Notes under the pieces: model-generated
What the model was told of the DNA's origin: nothing
Seen by the model: only the letters and a program-made list of their open reading frames with translations
Databases searched by the model: none
Shown here: positions 20,405 through 31,707 of the stretch, in pieces
Layout of the letters: the number at the start of each line of letters is the position of its first letter
How positions within the stretch are numbered: position 1 is the stretch's first letter
Position numbers and translations under genes: made by a program
Assembly (NCBI GenBank): GCA_002324875.1
Contig: NTJG01000001.1
Span: forward strand, 275,869 to 339,868
Source: Lysobacteraceae bacterium NML93-0793
GTDB lineage: Bacteria > Pseudomonadota > Gammaproteobacteria > Xanthomonadales > Xanthomonadaceae
DNA length: 64,000 nt
Reading direction: 5' to 3'

Positions 20405-22033
20405 TCAGGCCGCGTCGGCGTACCAGACCGGCGCCAGCGACGGCGGTGGCGCGTCGGATGCGAGCAATGCGTCGAGTCCGTGATCATCGATCGCCGGATG
20501 TCGCGCACGCGCCCGTTGCAGAAGTTCGCCGGCCAGCCAGCGCATCCGCGCCACGTTGGCGTCGACCCGCGCCACGAAGGCCTCGGTGTCCAGCTCGTCG
20601 TGCAGCGCGGCGTTCATGTCGCAGAACCAGTCGATCTTGAACTGGTCCAGCAACCGGGCTTCGGGCCGGGGCCCGCCGGCATTGGCCGCGCCCCAGGCGC
20701 GCAGCAGCGGCTGCACGGCGAGATTCAGCGCGCGCGCCTCGTTGAATGCCGGGCGCAGGCGTCCCAGCGTGGCCAGATCGGTGAGGCGTCCGCTGCAGAA
20801 CAACGGCGCCAGCAGCGCCCAGTAATAGGTGTAGTCCCAGATCACCTTGACCGGCATGACCTGCTCGTCGCCGAACAGCGGGTACTGGTCCTGGTAGAGC
20901 GTCAACGTGTTCTCGTAGAACGAGAAATACAGCTGCTGGTAGAGATCGGCGTGATGGGTGATGTCCCGGCCGGCCTGCTCGCGGGCGATCAGGTCGCAGA
21001 TGTAGGTGTTGCTGATCGCGATGAAGTCGCTGCCCGGCGAATAGAACGGATCCAGAAACAGCCCGGCCTCGCCCGTCAGCGCCCAGCGGTTGCGCGAGAA
21101 CACCTGCTTGCAGCCGTAGGAGAACTTGCGCAGGAACATGAAGTCCTGCAGCGTGTGCTCGCTGCGGTCGAGACACGCGGCGACCTGCGGCTGGTGCGTG
21201 CGCAGCCAGTCCATCGCCTTGGCGTGGGTGTTCATGGTGTCGAGCGGGTGCATGTCCGCATCGCAGACGATGCCCAGCGAGTGCGCGCCGGACGACAGCG
21301 GAATCAGCCAGAACCAGTAGCCCGGCCCGCACATGTGGTTGGTGGAGCGCCAGCGGTCCGGCGGATCGCAGCGCTGCAGCCACTGCGTGTCCTCCGACCA
21401 GGCATTGGGGTCGACGAAGCCGTCGACGCGCCACCACACCGCGTTGGCGTTGTGGTCGTTGGCGATCGCCAGATCCAGCTTGCGCTTGAGCAGGCCGGCA
21501 CGGCCGCTGGCATCGACCACCCAGCGGCAAGCGAGCGCCTGCGTGGCACCATCGCGCTCGACGTGGACCACGTGATCGGCCGCGTCGTCGGCCAGGTCGA
21601 TGCCGCGCACCACCGCGCCGTCGTCGAAGCGCACGCCGAGCGCACGCGCGCGTTCGCCCAGATGGTTCTCGAAGCGGCCGCGGTCGATCTGCCACGACGG
21701 CGTCGGCATCAGCTGGCTGACGCCCAGCTCGGTGCAGCGGTCGACCTGGTCGCTGCCGTCGGAGAAGAAGAAGCGGAAACCGAACTTGCGGATCTGCTCG
21801 GTATCCAGATGCTCGCGCAGGCCGAGCACATTGGCGAAATAGTGCGCGCCGATCTCGACGCTGGATTCGCCGACCTTGTGCGCCGCCTCGCGCACCGGGT
21901 GCGCCCGGCGTTCGATCACGGTGACATCGAGTTCGGGATGCTGCTGGCGCAACTGCAGCGCCAGCGTCAGGCCGGCCAGTCCGCCGCCGAGAATGGCGAC
22001 GTCGGTGCGGCGGGCGGTGTCGGCGTCGCGCAT
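20405..22033 (-). CDS. Flavin-dependent halogenase-like oxidoreductase (cluster copy 2)
   Basis: 542 residues, only distantly similar to the halogenase at 8419. The FAD-binding loop is GGGLAG (16-21), VGESSVEIGAHYF follows, and the halogenase signature is WFWLIP (240-245). A lysine lies at 83 (IRKFGF). The C-terminal 200 residues are rich in aromatic residues (YQQLYFSFYENTLTLYQDQY). In xanthomonad pigment clusters, such proteins are annotated as tryptophan halogenases. Whether this copy halogenates or performs another flavin oxidation is unknown. It is the last gene of the leftward ketosynthase operon. Its ATG shares one base with the upstream glycosyltransferase stop (TGATG). Confidence 0.84.
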   Translation of the reverse strand: MRDADTARRTDVAILGGGLAGLTLALQLRQQHPELDVTVIERRAHPVREAAHKVGESSVEIGAHYFANVLGLREHLDTEQIRKFGFRFFFSDGSDQVDRCTELGVSQLMPTPSWQIDRGRFENHLGERARALGVRFDDGAVVRGIDLADDAADHVVHVERDGATQALACRWVVDASGRAGLLKRKLDLAIANDHNANAVWWRVDGFVDPNAWSEDTQWLQRCDPPDRWRSTNHMCGPGYWFWLIPLSSGAHSLGIVCDADMHPLDTMNTHAKAMDWLRTHQPQVAACLDRSEHTLQDFMFLRKFSYGCKQVFSRNRWALTGEAGLFLDPFYSPGSDFIAISNTYICDLIAREQAGRDITHHADLYQQLYFSFYENTLTLYQDQYPLFGDEQVMPVKVIWDYTYYWALLAPLFCSGRLTDLATLGRLRPAFNEARALNLAVQPLLRAWGAANAGGPRPEARLLDQFKIDWFCDMNAALHDELDTEAFVARVDANVARMRWLAGELLQRARARHPAIDDHGLDALLASDAPPPSLAPVWYADAA

Positions 22034-22854
22034 CAGCCTGTCTCCTGCATGGACGCCGCGGGCGGTGCGGCGAAATCGGTGCCCGGATCGTCGATGACTG
22101 GCGGCCGGCGGCGCAGCTGCCGGTAACGGCCGACGATGTCGCCCTGCGCCAGGACCTGGGCAGTCACGTGCGACGTGATGCGATAGAGGTCGTGCACCAG
22201 GCGGAAGTGGCTCTGGCGGAACTGTTCGTCGGAATCCGCGCTGCGGTAGCGGGTTTCGACCGGCACCGAGACCAGTCCGCAGCCGAGTTCGCGCGCGGCC
22301 GAAATCAGGATCTGGGCTTCGTAGACGAAGCCCTCGCCCGGCACGTGCTCGAGTGCGAGCACGGGAGCGGGATACAGACGCTGGCCGCTCTGGCTGTCGA
22401 CCAGCCGGTAGCCGCAGGCCCAGGCGATGCCCCAGTCGCCGAAATCGTTGCCGATGCGGCGGTACCAGGGCTGCGTACCGCGCTTCCTCAGGCGCGCGCC
22501 GTTGACGATGCAGCCCGGATGGCGGTTGGCGGCCTCGATCAGCCGCGGGATGTCGCTGGCGCGATGCTGGCCGTCGCCGTCCATCGTGACCACGGCCTCG
22601 AACCCGCGCCTGCGTGCCTCGGCGAAGCCGGCGCGTAGCGCGGCGCCCTTGCCCATGCGCTGCGGATGGCGGAGCAGGGTGACCGGCAGCGCGGCGACGA
22701 TCTCGGCGGTCGCATCCTCCGAGCCGTCGTCGACGACGATCACGTGATCGCAGTGATCGAGCGCGCTGCTGACCACCTCGTCGATGCGCAGCGCCTCGTT
22801 GAGGGCCGGAATCACGACAGCGACATTGCCGCGGTGCAGATGGGGGGCGGTCAT
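22033..22854 (-). CDS. GT2-family glycosyltransferase of the pigment cluster
   Basis: 273 residues with a GT-A fold. N-terminal VAVVIPALNEALRIDEVV is followed by VVDDGSEDAT and the metal-binding TMDGDGQH motif, like polyprenyl-phosphate sugar transferases. No trailing membrane helices are visible, so it is probably soluble or peripheral. It may glycosylate the lipid acceptor or pigment headgroup (inference); APE clusters commonly carry a glycosyltransferase. ATG 22854 overlaps the upstream ketosynthase-like gene by 4 nt. Confidence 0.88.
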   Translation of the reverse strand: MTAPHLHRGNVAVVIPALNEALRIDEVVSSALDHCDHVIVVDDGSEDATAEIVAALPVTLLRHPQRMGKGAALRAGFAEARRRGFEAVVTMDGDGQHRASDIPRLIEAANRHPGCIVNGARLRKRGTQPWYRRIGNDFGDWGIAWACGYRLVDSQSGQRLYPAPVLALEHVPGEGFVYEAQILISAARELGCGLVSVPVETRYRSADSDEQFRQSHFRLVHDLYRITSHVTAQVLAQGDIVGRYRQLRRRPPVIDDPGTDFAAPPAASMQETG

Positions 22855-23627
22855 CGCGCGATCTCCACCACCAGCTGGCGGTGCGGTCCGGCCTTGAGCC
22901 GCGCCTCGGGCGCACCGCAGGCCAGGGCATCGAACAGCGGCAGCATCTGCGCCATCGCATTGCGTGCGGCGAGGGCCGCGAGCGGGCCGGTCGCCGGTGC
23001 GTCGTCGCCGTCGCGCAGGTCGAGGCTCAGGCGCGGGCCGGCGCCGCCCCGGCTCAGTACCAGCGCCGCGCCGAGCAGGCCCTCGCTGTGCGTCACCGTG
23101 CCCAGAAGACCGGTCGCCGCGGTGTCGTAGGCCACCAGCAGCACGGCCTCGCTGCCGCTCGCCAGCTGCAGCATCGCTTCCAGCAGGCCCTGGGCGAAGG
23201 TGCCGTCGAAGGCGCTGATCGCGGTCGCGGCTTCGGTGCAGCCGGCGCCGATGGTCCAGTAGCCGGCAGCGGCGTTGTGCACGGAGTTGTGGAATTTCGT
23301 CGGCGACACCGCGGTCGGGTCGGTCGCCAGCGTCTCGCACATGTAGTCGGTGATCGCGAGGTCGCCATGCGTGGAGGCGAATACCGACGGCAGCGTGGCC
23401 GGATCGCGGTCTGCGGCGCGGCATGCGGCGAGGGCGACCTCGAGCGCCACCGCGACCGAGCCGGGTGCACGGCGGCGTTCGTTGGGGGCCAGCAGCTGCG
23501 GCGCAGGCCGCGCGGGTGCGGTGTCCGGGCGTACGCCGTCGCGGGCGAAGGCCGTGGCGGCGTCCCAGTCGGGCAGGCCGTCGGTCCAGAAGCCGATGCC
23601 GGCGATCGTCGCGGTCAGGGCGCTCAT
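22851..23627 (-). CDS. Ketosynthase-like N-terminal-domain protein (chain-length-factor type)
   Basis: 258 residues, matching only the first half of a beta-ketoacyl synthase (the Ketoacyl-synt_2 type common in APE clusters). FASTHGDLAITDYMCETLA and PTKFHNSVHNAAAGYW are typical of the group. The segment GAGCTEAATAISAF aligns with the nucleophile loop of the neighbouring ketosynthase and keeps a cysteine. The C-terminal half with the two catalytic histidines is absent, so it is unlikely to condense alone. It probably pairs with the full ketosynthase as a chain-length or stability partner. Overlaps both neighbours by 4 nt. Confidence 0.86.
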   Translation of the reverse strand: MSALTATIAGIGFWTDGLPDWDAATAFARDGVRPDTAPARPAPQLLAPNERRRAPGSVAVALEVALAACRAADRDPATLPSVFASTHGDLAITDYMCETLATDPTAVSPTKFHNSVHNAAAGYWTIGAGCTEAATAISAFDGTFAQGLLEAMLQLASGSEAVLLVAYDTAATGLLGTVTHSEGLLGAALVLSRGGAGPRLSLDLRDGDDAPATGPLAALAARNAMAQMLPLFDALACGAPEARLKAGPHRQLVVEIAR

Positions 23628-24826
23628 GCGGTCGCTCCGCGGCCGAACACCAGCGAGCAGTTGTTGCCGCCGAAGCCGAAGGAATTGTTCATCGCGTAGC
23701 GGATGTCGGCCTCGGCATTGTCGAAGCGGATCTGCGGTCCGCAGGCCGGGTCCGGCGTTTGGCTGTAGAGGATGCCCGGCAACAGGCCGTCTTCGAGCGC
23801 GATCAGCGCGAACACCGATTCGACGATGCCCGCCGCGCCGAGCGTGTGGCCGGTCCAGCCCTTGGTCGAACTGGCGTGCAGGGTGTCCGGGAACAGGGCG
23901 TTCACCGCGCCGGCTTCGACGGTGTCGTTGGCCGGAGTCGAGGTGCCGTGGAGGTTCAGATAGCCGACCTCGCCCGCATCGATGCCCGCGCGCGCGAGCG
24001 CACCGCGCATCGCCAGCAGCGCGCCCAGCCCTTCGGGATGCGGCGCCGACATGTGGTGCGAATCGCTGGATTCGCCGTAGCCGCGCAGCAGCGGACCGCT
24101 CTCGTCGGGCCCCGCACGCTCGAGCACCGCGTACCCGCCGGCCTCGCCGAGCGACAGGCCGTCGCGATGCGCGTCGAACGGCAGGCAGGGATTCTGCGAC
24201 ACCAGGCCCAGCGCGTTGAAGCCGAACAGCACGCTGCCGCACAGCGTGTCGACGCCGCCGACGAGCGCCGCGTCGACCACGCCGGCCTCGATCATCCGCG
24301 CCGCCTGCGCGAACACCTTCGCGCTCGACGAACACGCGGTGGCCACGGTGATGCACGGGCCGCGCAGGCCGGTGGCGTGCTGCAGGAAATCGCCCAGCGA
24401 ATGCGGTGTGTGGACGATGGGACGGGCCAGGTCGTCGGGCATCCGGCGCGTCCCGTCGGCATCGACCTCCGCGCGCGCATAGGCCTCCTCGCTGGCGCCG
24501 ATGCTGGACGTCGAGGTGCCGATGACCAGCGCGATGCGCTCGGCGCCGTGGCGTGCGATCAGGCCATCGAGTGCGGCCTGCACGCCGTCCTGCTGCAGCG
24601 CCAGCCAGGCGAGCCGGTTGTTGCGGCACTCCCAGCGCGCCAGCGCGGCCGGCAGGGCCGCCTCTTCCAGGCCGTCGACGCGCCCGATCCAGGTCGGCAG
24701 CGGCGTGTCGCCGAAATCGTTGCGACGCAGCCCGCTGCGCCGCGCGCGCAGCGCCTCGCGCTGGGCGGCATTGCCGCGACCGAGCGCGGTGGTGGCCGTG
24801 TAGGCACGGATGGCGATGGCCGGCAT
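23624..24826 (-). CDS. Beta-ketoacyl-ACP synthase of the aryl-polyene cluster
   Basis: 400 residues, complete FabF-like thiolase fold. The nucleophile is C165 (VATACSSSAK), and the histidines are H293 (NLHGTSTPAND) and H327 (KGWTGHTLGAAG). The glycine-rich tail is NNSFGFGGNNCS. It should perform decarboxylative elongation of the aryl-primed chain with malonyl-ACP. First gene of the leftward operon KS, KS-like, GT2, halogenase. The ATG at 24826 lies about 55 bases below a TATACT box on the same strand. Only one complete ketosynthase is present; several APE clusters have two or more. Confidence 0.93.
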   Translation of the reverse strand: MPAIAIRAYTATTALGRGNAAQREALRARRSGLRRNDFGDTPLPTWIGRVDGLEEAALPAALARWECRNNRLAWLALQQDGVQAALDGLIARHGAERIALVIGTSTSSIGASEEAYARAEVDADGTRRMPDDLARPIVHTPHSLGDFLQHATGLRGPCITVATACSSSAKVFAQAARMIEAGVVDAALVGGVDTLCGSVLFGFNALGLVSQNPCLPFDAHRDGLSLGEAGGYAVLERAGPDESGPLLRGYGESSDSHHMSAPHPEGLGALLAMRGALARAGIDAGEVGYLNLHGTSTPANDTVEAGAVNALFPDTLHASSTKGWTGHTLGAAGIVESVFALIALEDGLLPGILYSQTPDPACGPQIRFDNAEADIRYAMNNSFGFGGNNCSLVFGRGATA

Positions 24827-24880
24827 CGGCGGGGGCGACGGCGTCGAGGGCACGCGTTCGGTCCGGAAACAAGGCTGCCG

Positions 24881-24886
24881 AGTATA
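24881..24886 (-). promoter_or_regulatory. Candidate -10 box (TATACT) for the ketosynthase operon
   Basis: Read on the minus strand this is TATACT, in the 70-bp gap between the ketosynthase and YdcF genes. A TTCTAG about 16 bases upstream is a weak -35. Transcription from here would give a leader of roughly 45-50 nt. On the plus strand, TAGAAT at 24903-24908 could serve the YdcF gene, which would then have to start later than 24897. Confidence 0.4.
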
Positions 24887-24896
24887 GCCAGCGCGC

Positions 24897-25649
24897 GTGA
24901 GTCTAGAATTCAGCCCCGCCCCGGCTGCGGCCGCTCCGGACCCGACGCATTTGGCCAGATCCCGCCTGCTGCACCGTCTCCGCCTGCTCGCCGACGGCGA
25001 CGCGCTGCATGCGCTGGTCGTGGCCGGCGCGGCGTGCATGCTGAGCCTGGGGCTGGTGTACGTGGGCTATGTGGTCCACGTCTGGCGAGTGGCGCGCGCC
25101 GCGCCCTGCGCGCCGGGCCGCGGGGATTGCCTGCTGCTGTTCGGCAAGCATGCGCCCGGTGGGCGGCTCGACGCCGATTTCCAGGCGCGGCTCGCACGCG
25201 CGGCGACGGTGTGGGAATCGCGGCCCCCGCGCAGCCTGCTGCTGCTCGGCGGCGGGCCGGAGGGCGGTCCGACGGAAGCGGCGCTGGCCCGGCAGGCCCT
25301 GTTCGACCTCGGCCTCGCACCCGATGCCCCGATCCGGCTGGAAGACCAGTCGCGCGACACCCTGCAGAACCTGCGCAATGCGCGCCTGCTGCTGGCCGAG
25401 GGCGATGCTGCCGTGGCACCGCCGGTGGTGATTCTGCTCAGCAGCCGGTATCACCTCGCGCGCTGCGCCTTTCTCGCCGGCCGCATGGGCCTGGACTGGG
25501 AGGTCTGCGCGGCCGAGCCGGCCTTGTCGTGGCACCCGGAAACGCTCGGCCTGATCGCGCGCGAAGCCGCCTATGTCTGCTGGATGGATCTGGGCACACG
25601 CTGGGCGCGGATCATCGGCCACCAGCGGATGCTGTCGCGGTTGAGCTGA
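24897..25649 (+). CDS. YdcF/DUF218-family membrane protein
   Basis: 250 residues from a GTG. One TM helix (about 39-60) is followed by a DUF218 domain of the SanA/ElyC/YdcF type: CLLLFGKHAPGG, SLLLLGGGPEGGPTEA, LEDQSRDTLQNLRNARLLL and LLSSRYHLARCAFLA. The domain is linked to envelope and polysaccharide precursor metabolism in other bacteria, without a defined reaction. The start is uncertain because a TAGAAT -10-like box lies inside the first codons; a TTG at 24951 would avoid it. Divergent from the pigment ketosynthase operon. A perfect 10-bp hairpin (25655-25664 with 25673-25682, no T-run) lies between it and the convergent DUF885 gene. Confidence 0.82.
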   Translation: MSLEFSPAPAAAAPDPTHLARSRLLHRLRLLADGDALHALVVAGAACMLSLGLVYVGYVVHVWRVARAAPCAPGRGDCLLLFGKHAPGGRLDADFQARLARAATVWESRPPRSLLLLGGGPEGGPTEAALARQALFDLGLAPDAPIRLEDQSRDTLQNLRNARLLLAEGDAAVAPPVVILLSSRYHLARCAFLAGRMGLDWEVCAAEPALSWHPETLGLIAREAAYVCWMDLGTRWARIIGHQRMLSRLS

Positions 25650-25694
25650 GGGCCGCGCAGGCCGCGCCGGGGCGGCCTGCGCAAGGACGCCGCC

Positions 25695-27491
25695 TCAGCG
25701 GCGCTGCTGCGCCGGGATGAACACCGTCTCCACCGCTTCGGCCAGCTGGTCGGGCGGCAGGAGGCCCTGATCGAGCAGGAAGTTGTTGAACGCGCGGCGA
25801 TCGAACTTCGCGCCCAGTGCGAGTTCGGTGCGCATGCGCAGTTCGAGGATGCGCGTGTAGCCGTAGAAATAGCTCGTCGCCTGACCCGGTGCGTTGACGG
25901 TGTAGCGGTCGAGTTCCTGGCGTGCCATCGCGGGCGAGAGCATCACGTCCTCGGTCAGCATGCGGCCGGCGCGTTCGCGGTCGATCAGGCCGAGATTGAG
26001 CATCGGGTCGAGCATCGCGCGCGCCGCGCGCAGCAGGCGGAACTGCAGGGCGATCAGCTGGCCGTCAAGCGGTTCGTAGGGCACGAGTTCGGCTTCGGCG
26101 TACAGCGCCCAGCCTTCGACGTTGACCGAGTTGAACGCGAACATCGAGCGGGCCAGCGACACGCCGCGCTCGACCATCGCGGTGAACTGCAGCTCGTGGC
26201 CGGGGCGCCCTTCATGCGCCGACAGCGTCCAGCGCACGGCGTCGAAGTTGAAGTCGTCGTAGGCATCGCCGTCGCCGTCGCCGCCGGGATTGCCCAGCGG
26301 CAACACGAACGTGCCCTGCTGTCCGGTGTTGCCGACCAGCGGCGCGGGGCGGAAATGCGGCGCGGGCGAAGCAGCCGATTCGGCCTCGGAGCCCAGGCGC
26401 ATCTGCATCTGTCGCTGCGGCACGTCGACGATATTCTCGCGTTCGATGATCGGATCGATGGCATCGATGACCTCGCGGTAGCTCGCTTCCAGGCGATCGT
26501 CGGGAATCGTGTCGCGCTTGAGCGCGGCGATGACCTCGCGGTAATCGGTCGCTGCAATGCCCTTCTCCTTCGCGACCAGCGGCGCGAGCTGCTGCATCTG
26601 CGCGCGGATCTCCATGAAGGCCAGCTGCGCGCGCTGCATCAGCAGCTGCGGGTCGATGTCGGTGCCGTACTGCTTGAGACCGAAGGCATAGAGGTCCGGC
26701 GGCAGGCGCGTGTCGTCGCGCGCGTTCGGGAGCACGGTGCTGCGGGTCCAGTCGGCGTAGGCGGTGATCTCCGTCGCGATCGCGTCGAGCGCGGGTTCGG
26801 CACCGTCGATTCCGTACGCCTCGAAGAGTTTGCGGATGCCGGCGATGTAGGTGTCGGCGCTGTCGAGGGCGCGCTGCACTTCGCGCTTCGTGGGCTGCAG
26901 CAGGTCGGGGTTCGACAGGCGCTCTTCGTAGCGCTGGCGGGCGAGGGTGGTGATCGGTGTACTGCCCTCGGCGAGACCGGCATAGCGCTGCAGGCGGGCC
27001 AGCGCGTGCGCGCGACGCTCGGGGGGTGTCTGCGCCGACAGCAGGCCGTTGATGCCACTGAAGATCAATTGCGGCGCATCGGTCCATGGCAGCAGGTAGC
27101 GTTCGTTGAGCGTGCTGCCTTCGATGCTTTCGTCGATGCTGGTGAGCAGGATCTGCAGATCCTGGCGCACGTTGGCATCGCGCTCGAGTTCGAGCTGCGT
27201 CTGCAGCCTGGCGCGCGCCGCTGCCATTGCCTCGCGGTAGCGCCGGGCGTTATCGGGGCCGAAGTCCGCAACCTGGTCGTCGTAGCCGGGCACGCCGAAG
27301 AAGCCGGCCGATTCGGGCTGGAACGGCGCCTGGGCATCGATCAGGATCTGCGCCAGTTCATTGCTGCGCGTGACCCATGCCGGGGACCTATCCGGTGCTG
27401 CGGTCGCTGCGGCCCTGGCGTCATCGGTATGGGCGAGCGCGCCGAGCGGTGCGGCGAGGGACAGGGCGATCGCAAGGACGAGGGGTTTCAT
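25695..27491 (-). CDS. DUF885 family protein, predicted exported metallopeptidase
   Basis: 598 residues with a signal peptide (MKPLVLAIALSLAAPLGALA). DUF885 proteins have a zinc-peptidase-like core. Here the motif is H426-E427-GRPG-H432-E433 (HEGRPGHELQF), with the downstream NVEGWALYAE block supplying the likely third metal ligand. The rest is helical. The physiological substrate is not known, and peptidase activity is inferred from the family. It clusters with dipeptidyl peptidase IV and is transcribed in the same direction, but the Coa1-like gene lies between them. Confidence 0.88.
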   Translation of the reverse strand: MKPLVLAIALSLAAPLGALAHTDDARAAATAAPDRSPAWVTRSNELAQILIDAQAPFQPESAGFFGVPGYDDQVADFGPDNARRYREAMAAARARLQTQLELERDANVRQDLQILLTSIDESIEGSTLNERYLLPWTDAPQLIFSGINGLLSAQTPPERRAHALARLQRYAGLAEGSTPITTLARQRYEERLSNPDLLQPTKREVQRALDSADTYIAGIRKLFEAYGIDGAEPALDAIATEITAYADWTRSTVLPNARDDTRLPPDLYAFGLKQYGTDIDPQLLMQRAQLAFMEIRAQMQQLAPLVAKEKGIAATDYREVIAALKRDTIPDDRLEASYREVIDAIDPIIERENIVDVPQRQMQMRLGSEAESAASPAPHFRPAPLVGNTGQQGTFVLPLGNPGGDGDGDAYDDFNFDAVRWTLSAHEGRPGHELQFTAMVERGVSLARSMFAFNSVNVEGWALYAEAELVPYEPLDGQLIALQFRLLRAARAMLDPMLNLGLIDRERAGRMLTEDVMLSPAMARQELDRYTVNAPGQATSYFYGYTRILELRMRTELALGAKFDRRAFNNFLLDQGLLPPDQLAEAVETVFIPAQQRR

Positions 27492-27560
27492 GTTGGCACC
27501 AGCGGCAAGGACGGATGCCGACCGTAGGCGCTCGCCCTGCGTGCCGGCAACGGCCGGAGG

Positions 27561-28052
27561 TCACGGCGTCGCCGGGGCTCGTGCCGAAACCGGGGTGCCC
27601 GGCGACACGAGATCGATAGGCCCGGGCACGCCGTCGGCGACGAACGTCAATTCGCGATAGATCCACAGCCCGGTCCAGCGGTGCGCTTCGACATGAAGCA
27701 TGCCGGCGCCGGTGCTGCCCTCGAGCTGGATGACGAAGGCCGCGCGCCCCGATCCGCCGCCGGCGCTGCGGGTTTCGATGCCGCCCACCGGCAGGAAGCC
27801 GGGCTCGATGGCGTCGCCGAAGTGCGCGACGACGCGCGCATCGGCACGTGCCCGGTCGAGCGCATCCTGATAGACCGCGGAGGACACGATCACGCTTCGA
27901 AGCGCCAGCAGCATGCCCGCGATCGACAGTGCGACGAGCAGGGCCGCTGCGCCGGCGAGCGCGGGGACGGCCCATCTCCAGTGCCGATGCCACCACCCCT
28001 GCGATGGTGGCAGGCGTCCGGTTGCCGGTAACGGCGGTGGAACGGACGCCAT
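27561..28052 (-). CDS. Coa1-like single-pass membrane protein
   Basis: 163 residues. A proline-rich N-terminus (MASVPPPLPATGR) and one TM helix (about 31-55) precede a small alpha/beta domain with DARVVAHFGDAIEPGFLPVGGIE and a strand-rich tail ending WTGLWIYRELTFV. This matches the bacterial members of the cytochrome-oxidase assembly factor Coa1/Tim21-like family. The bacterial role is not established. It starts 12 bp beyond the DPP IV stop, so the two genes are probably one transcript. Confidence 0.75.
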   Translation of the reverse strand: MASVPPPLPATGRLPPSQGWWHRHWRWAVPALAGAAALLVALSIAGMLLALRSVIVSSAVYQDALDRARADARVVAHFGDAIEPGFLPVGGIETRSAGGGSGRAAFVIQLEGSTGAGMLHVEAHRWTGLWIYRELTFVADGVPGPIDLVSPGTPVSARAPATP

Positions 28053-28063
28053 CGACCGGAGCG

Positions 28064-31523
<3,460 letters not shown>

Positions 31524-31707
31524 TGCGACGCTCCGCGGAACAGGGGCATCGAGTCTAGGCGCGCCCTCGTAGGGCGGTGTGGATACGGGGCGCACGCTGC
31601 GTTCCGCTGACTGCCGGGATGCGGATACGACAACGCCGCCCGGAGGCGGCGCTGTCGGTCCTGCGGCCAGCGCCCCGCATTGCGCGCGGCGCCGGTGGCT
31701 CGCCGGT

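Noticed and set aside
20291..22126. Long open frame opposite the second halogenase
   Set aside because: Antisense shadow; the minus strand has the FAD and WFWLIP motifs.
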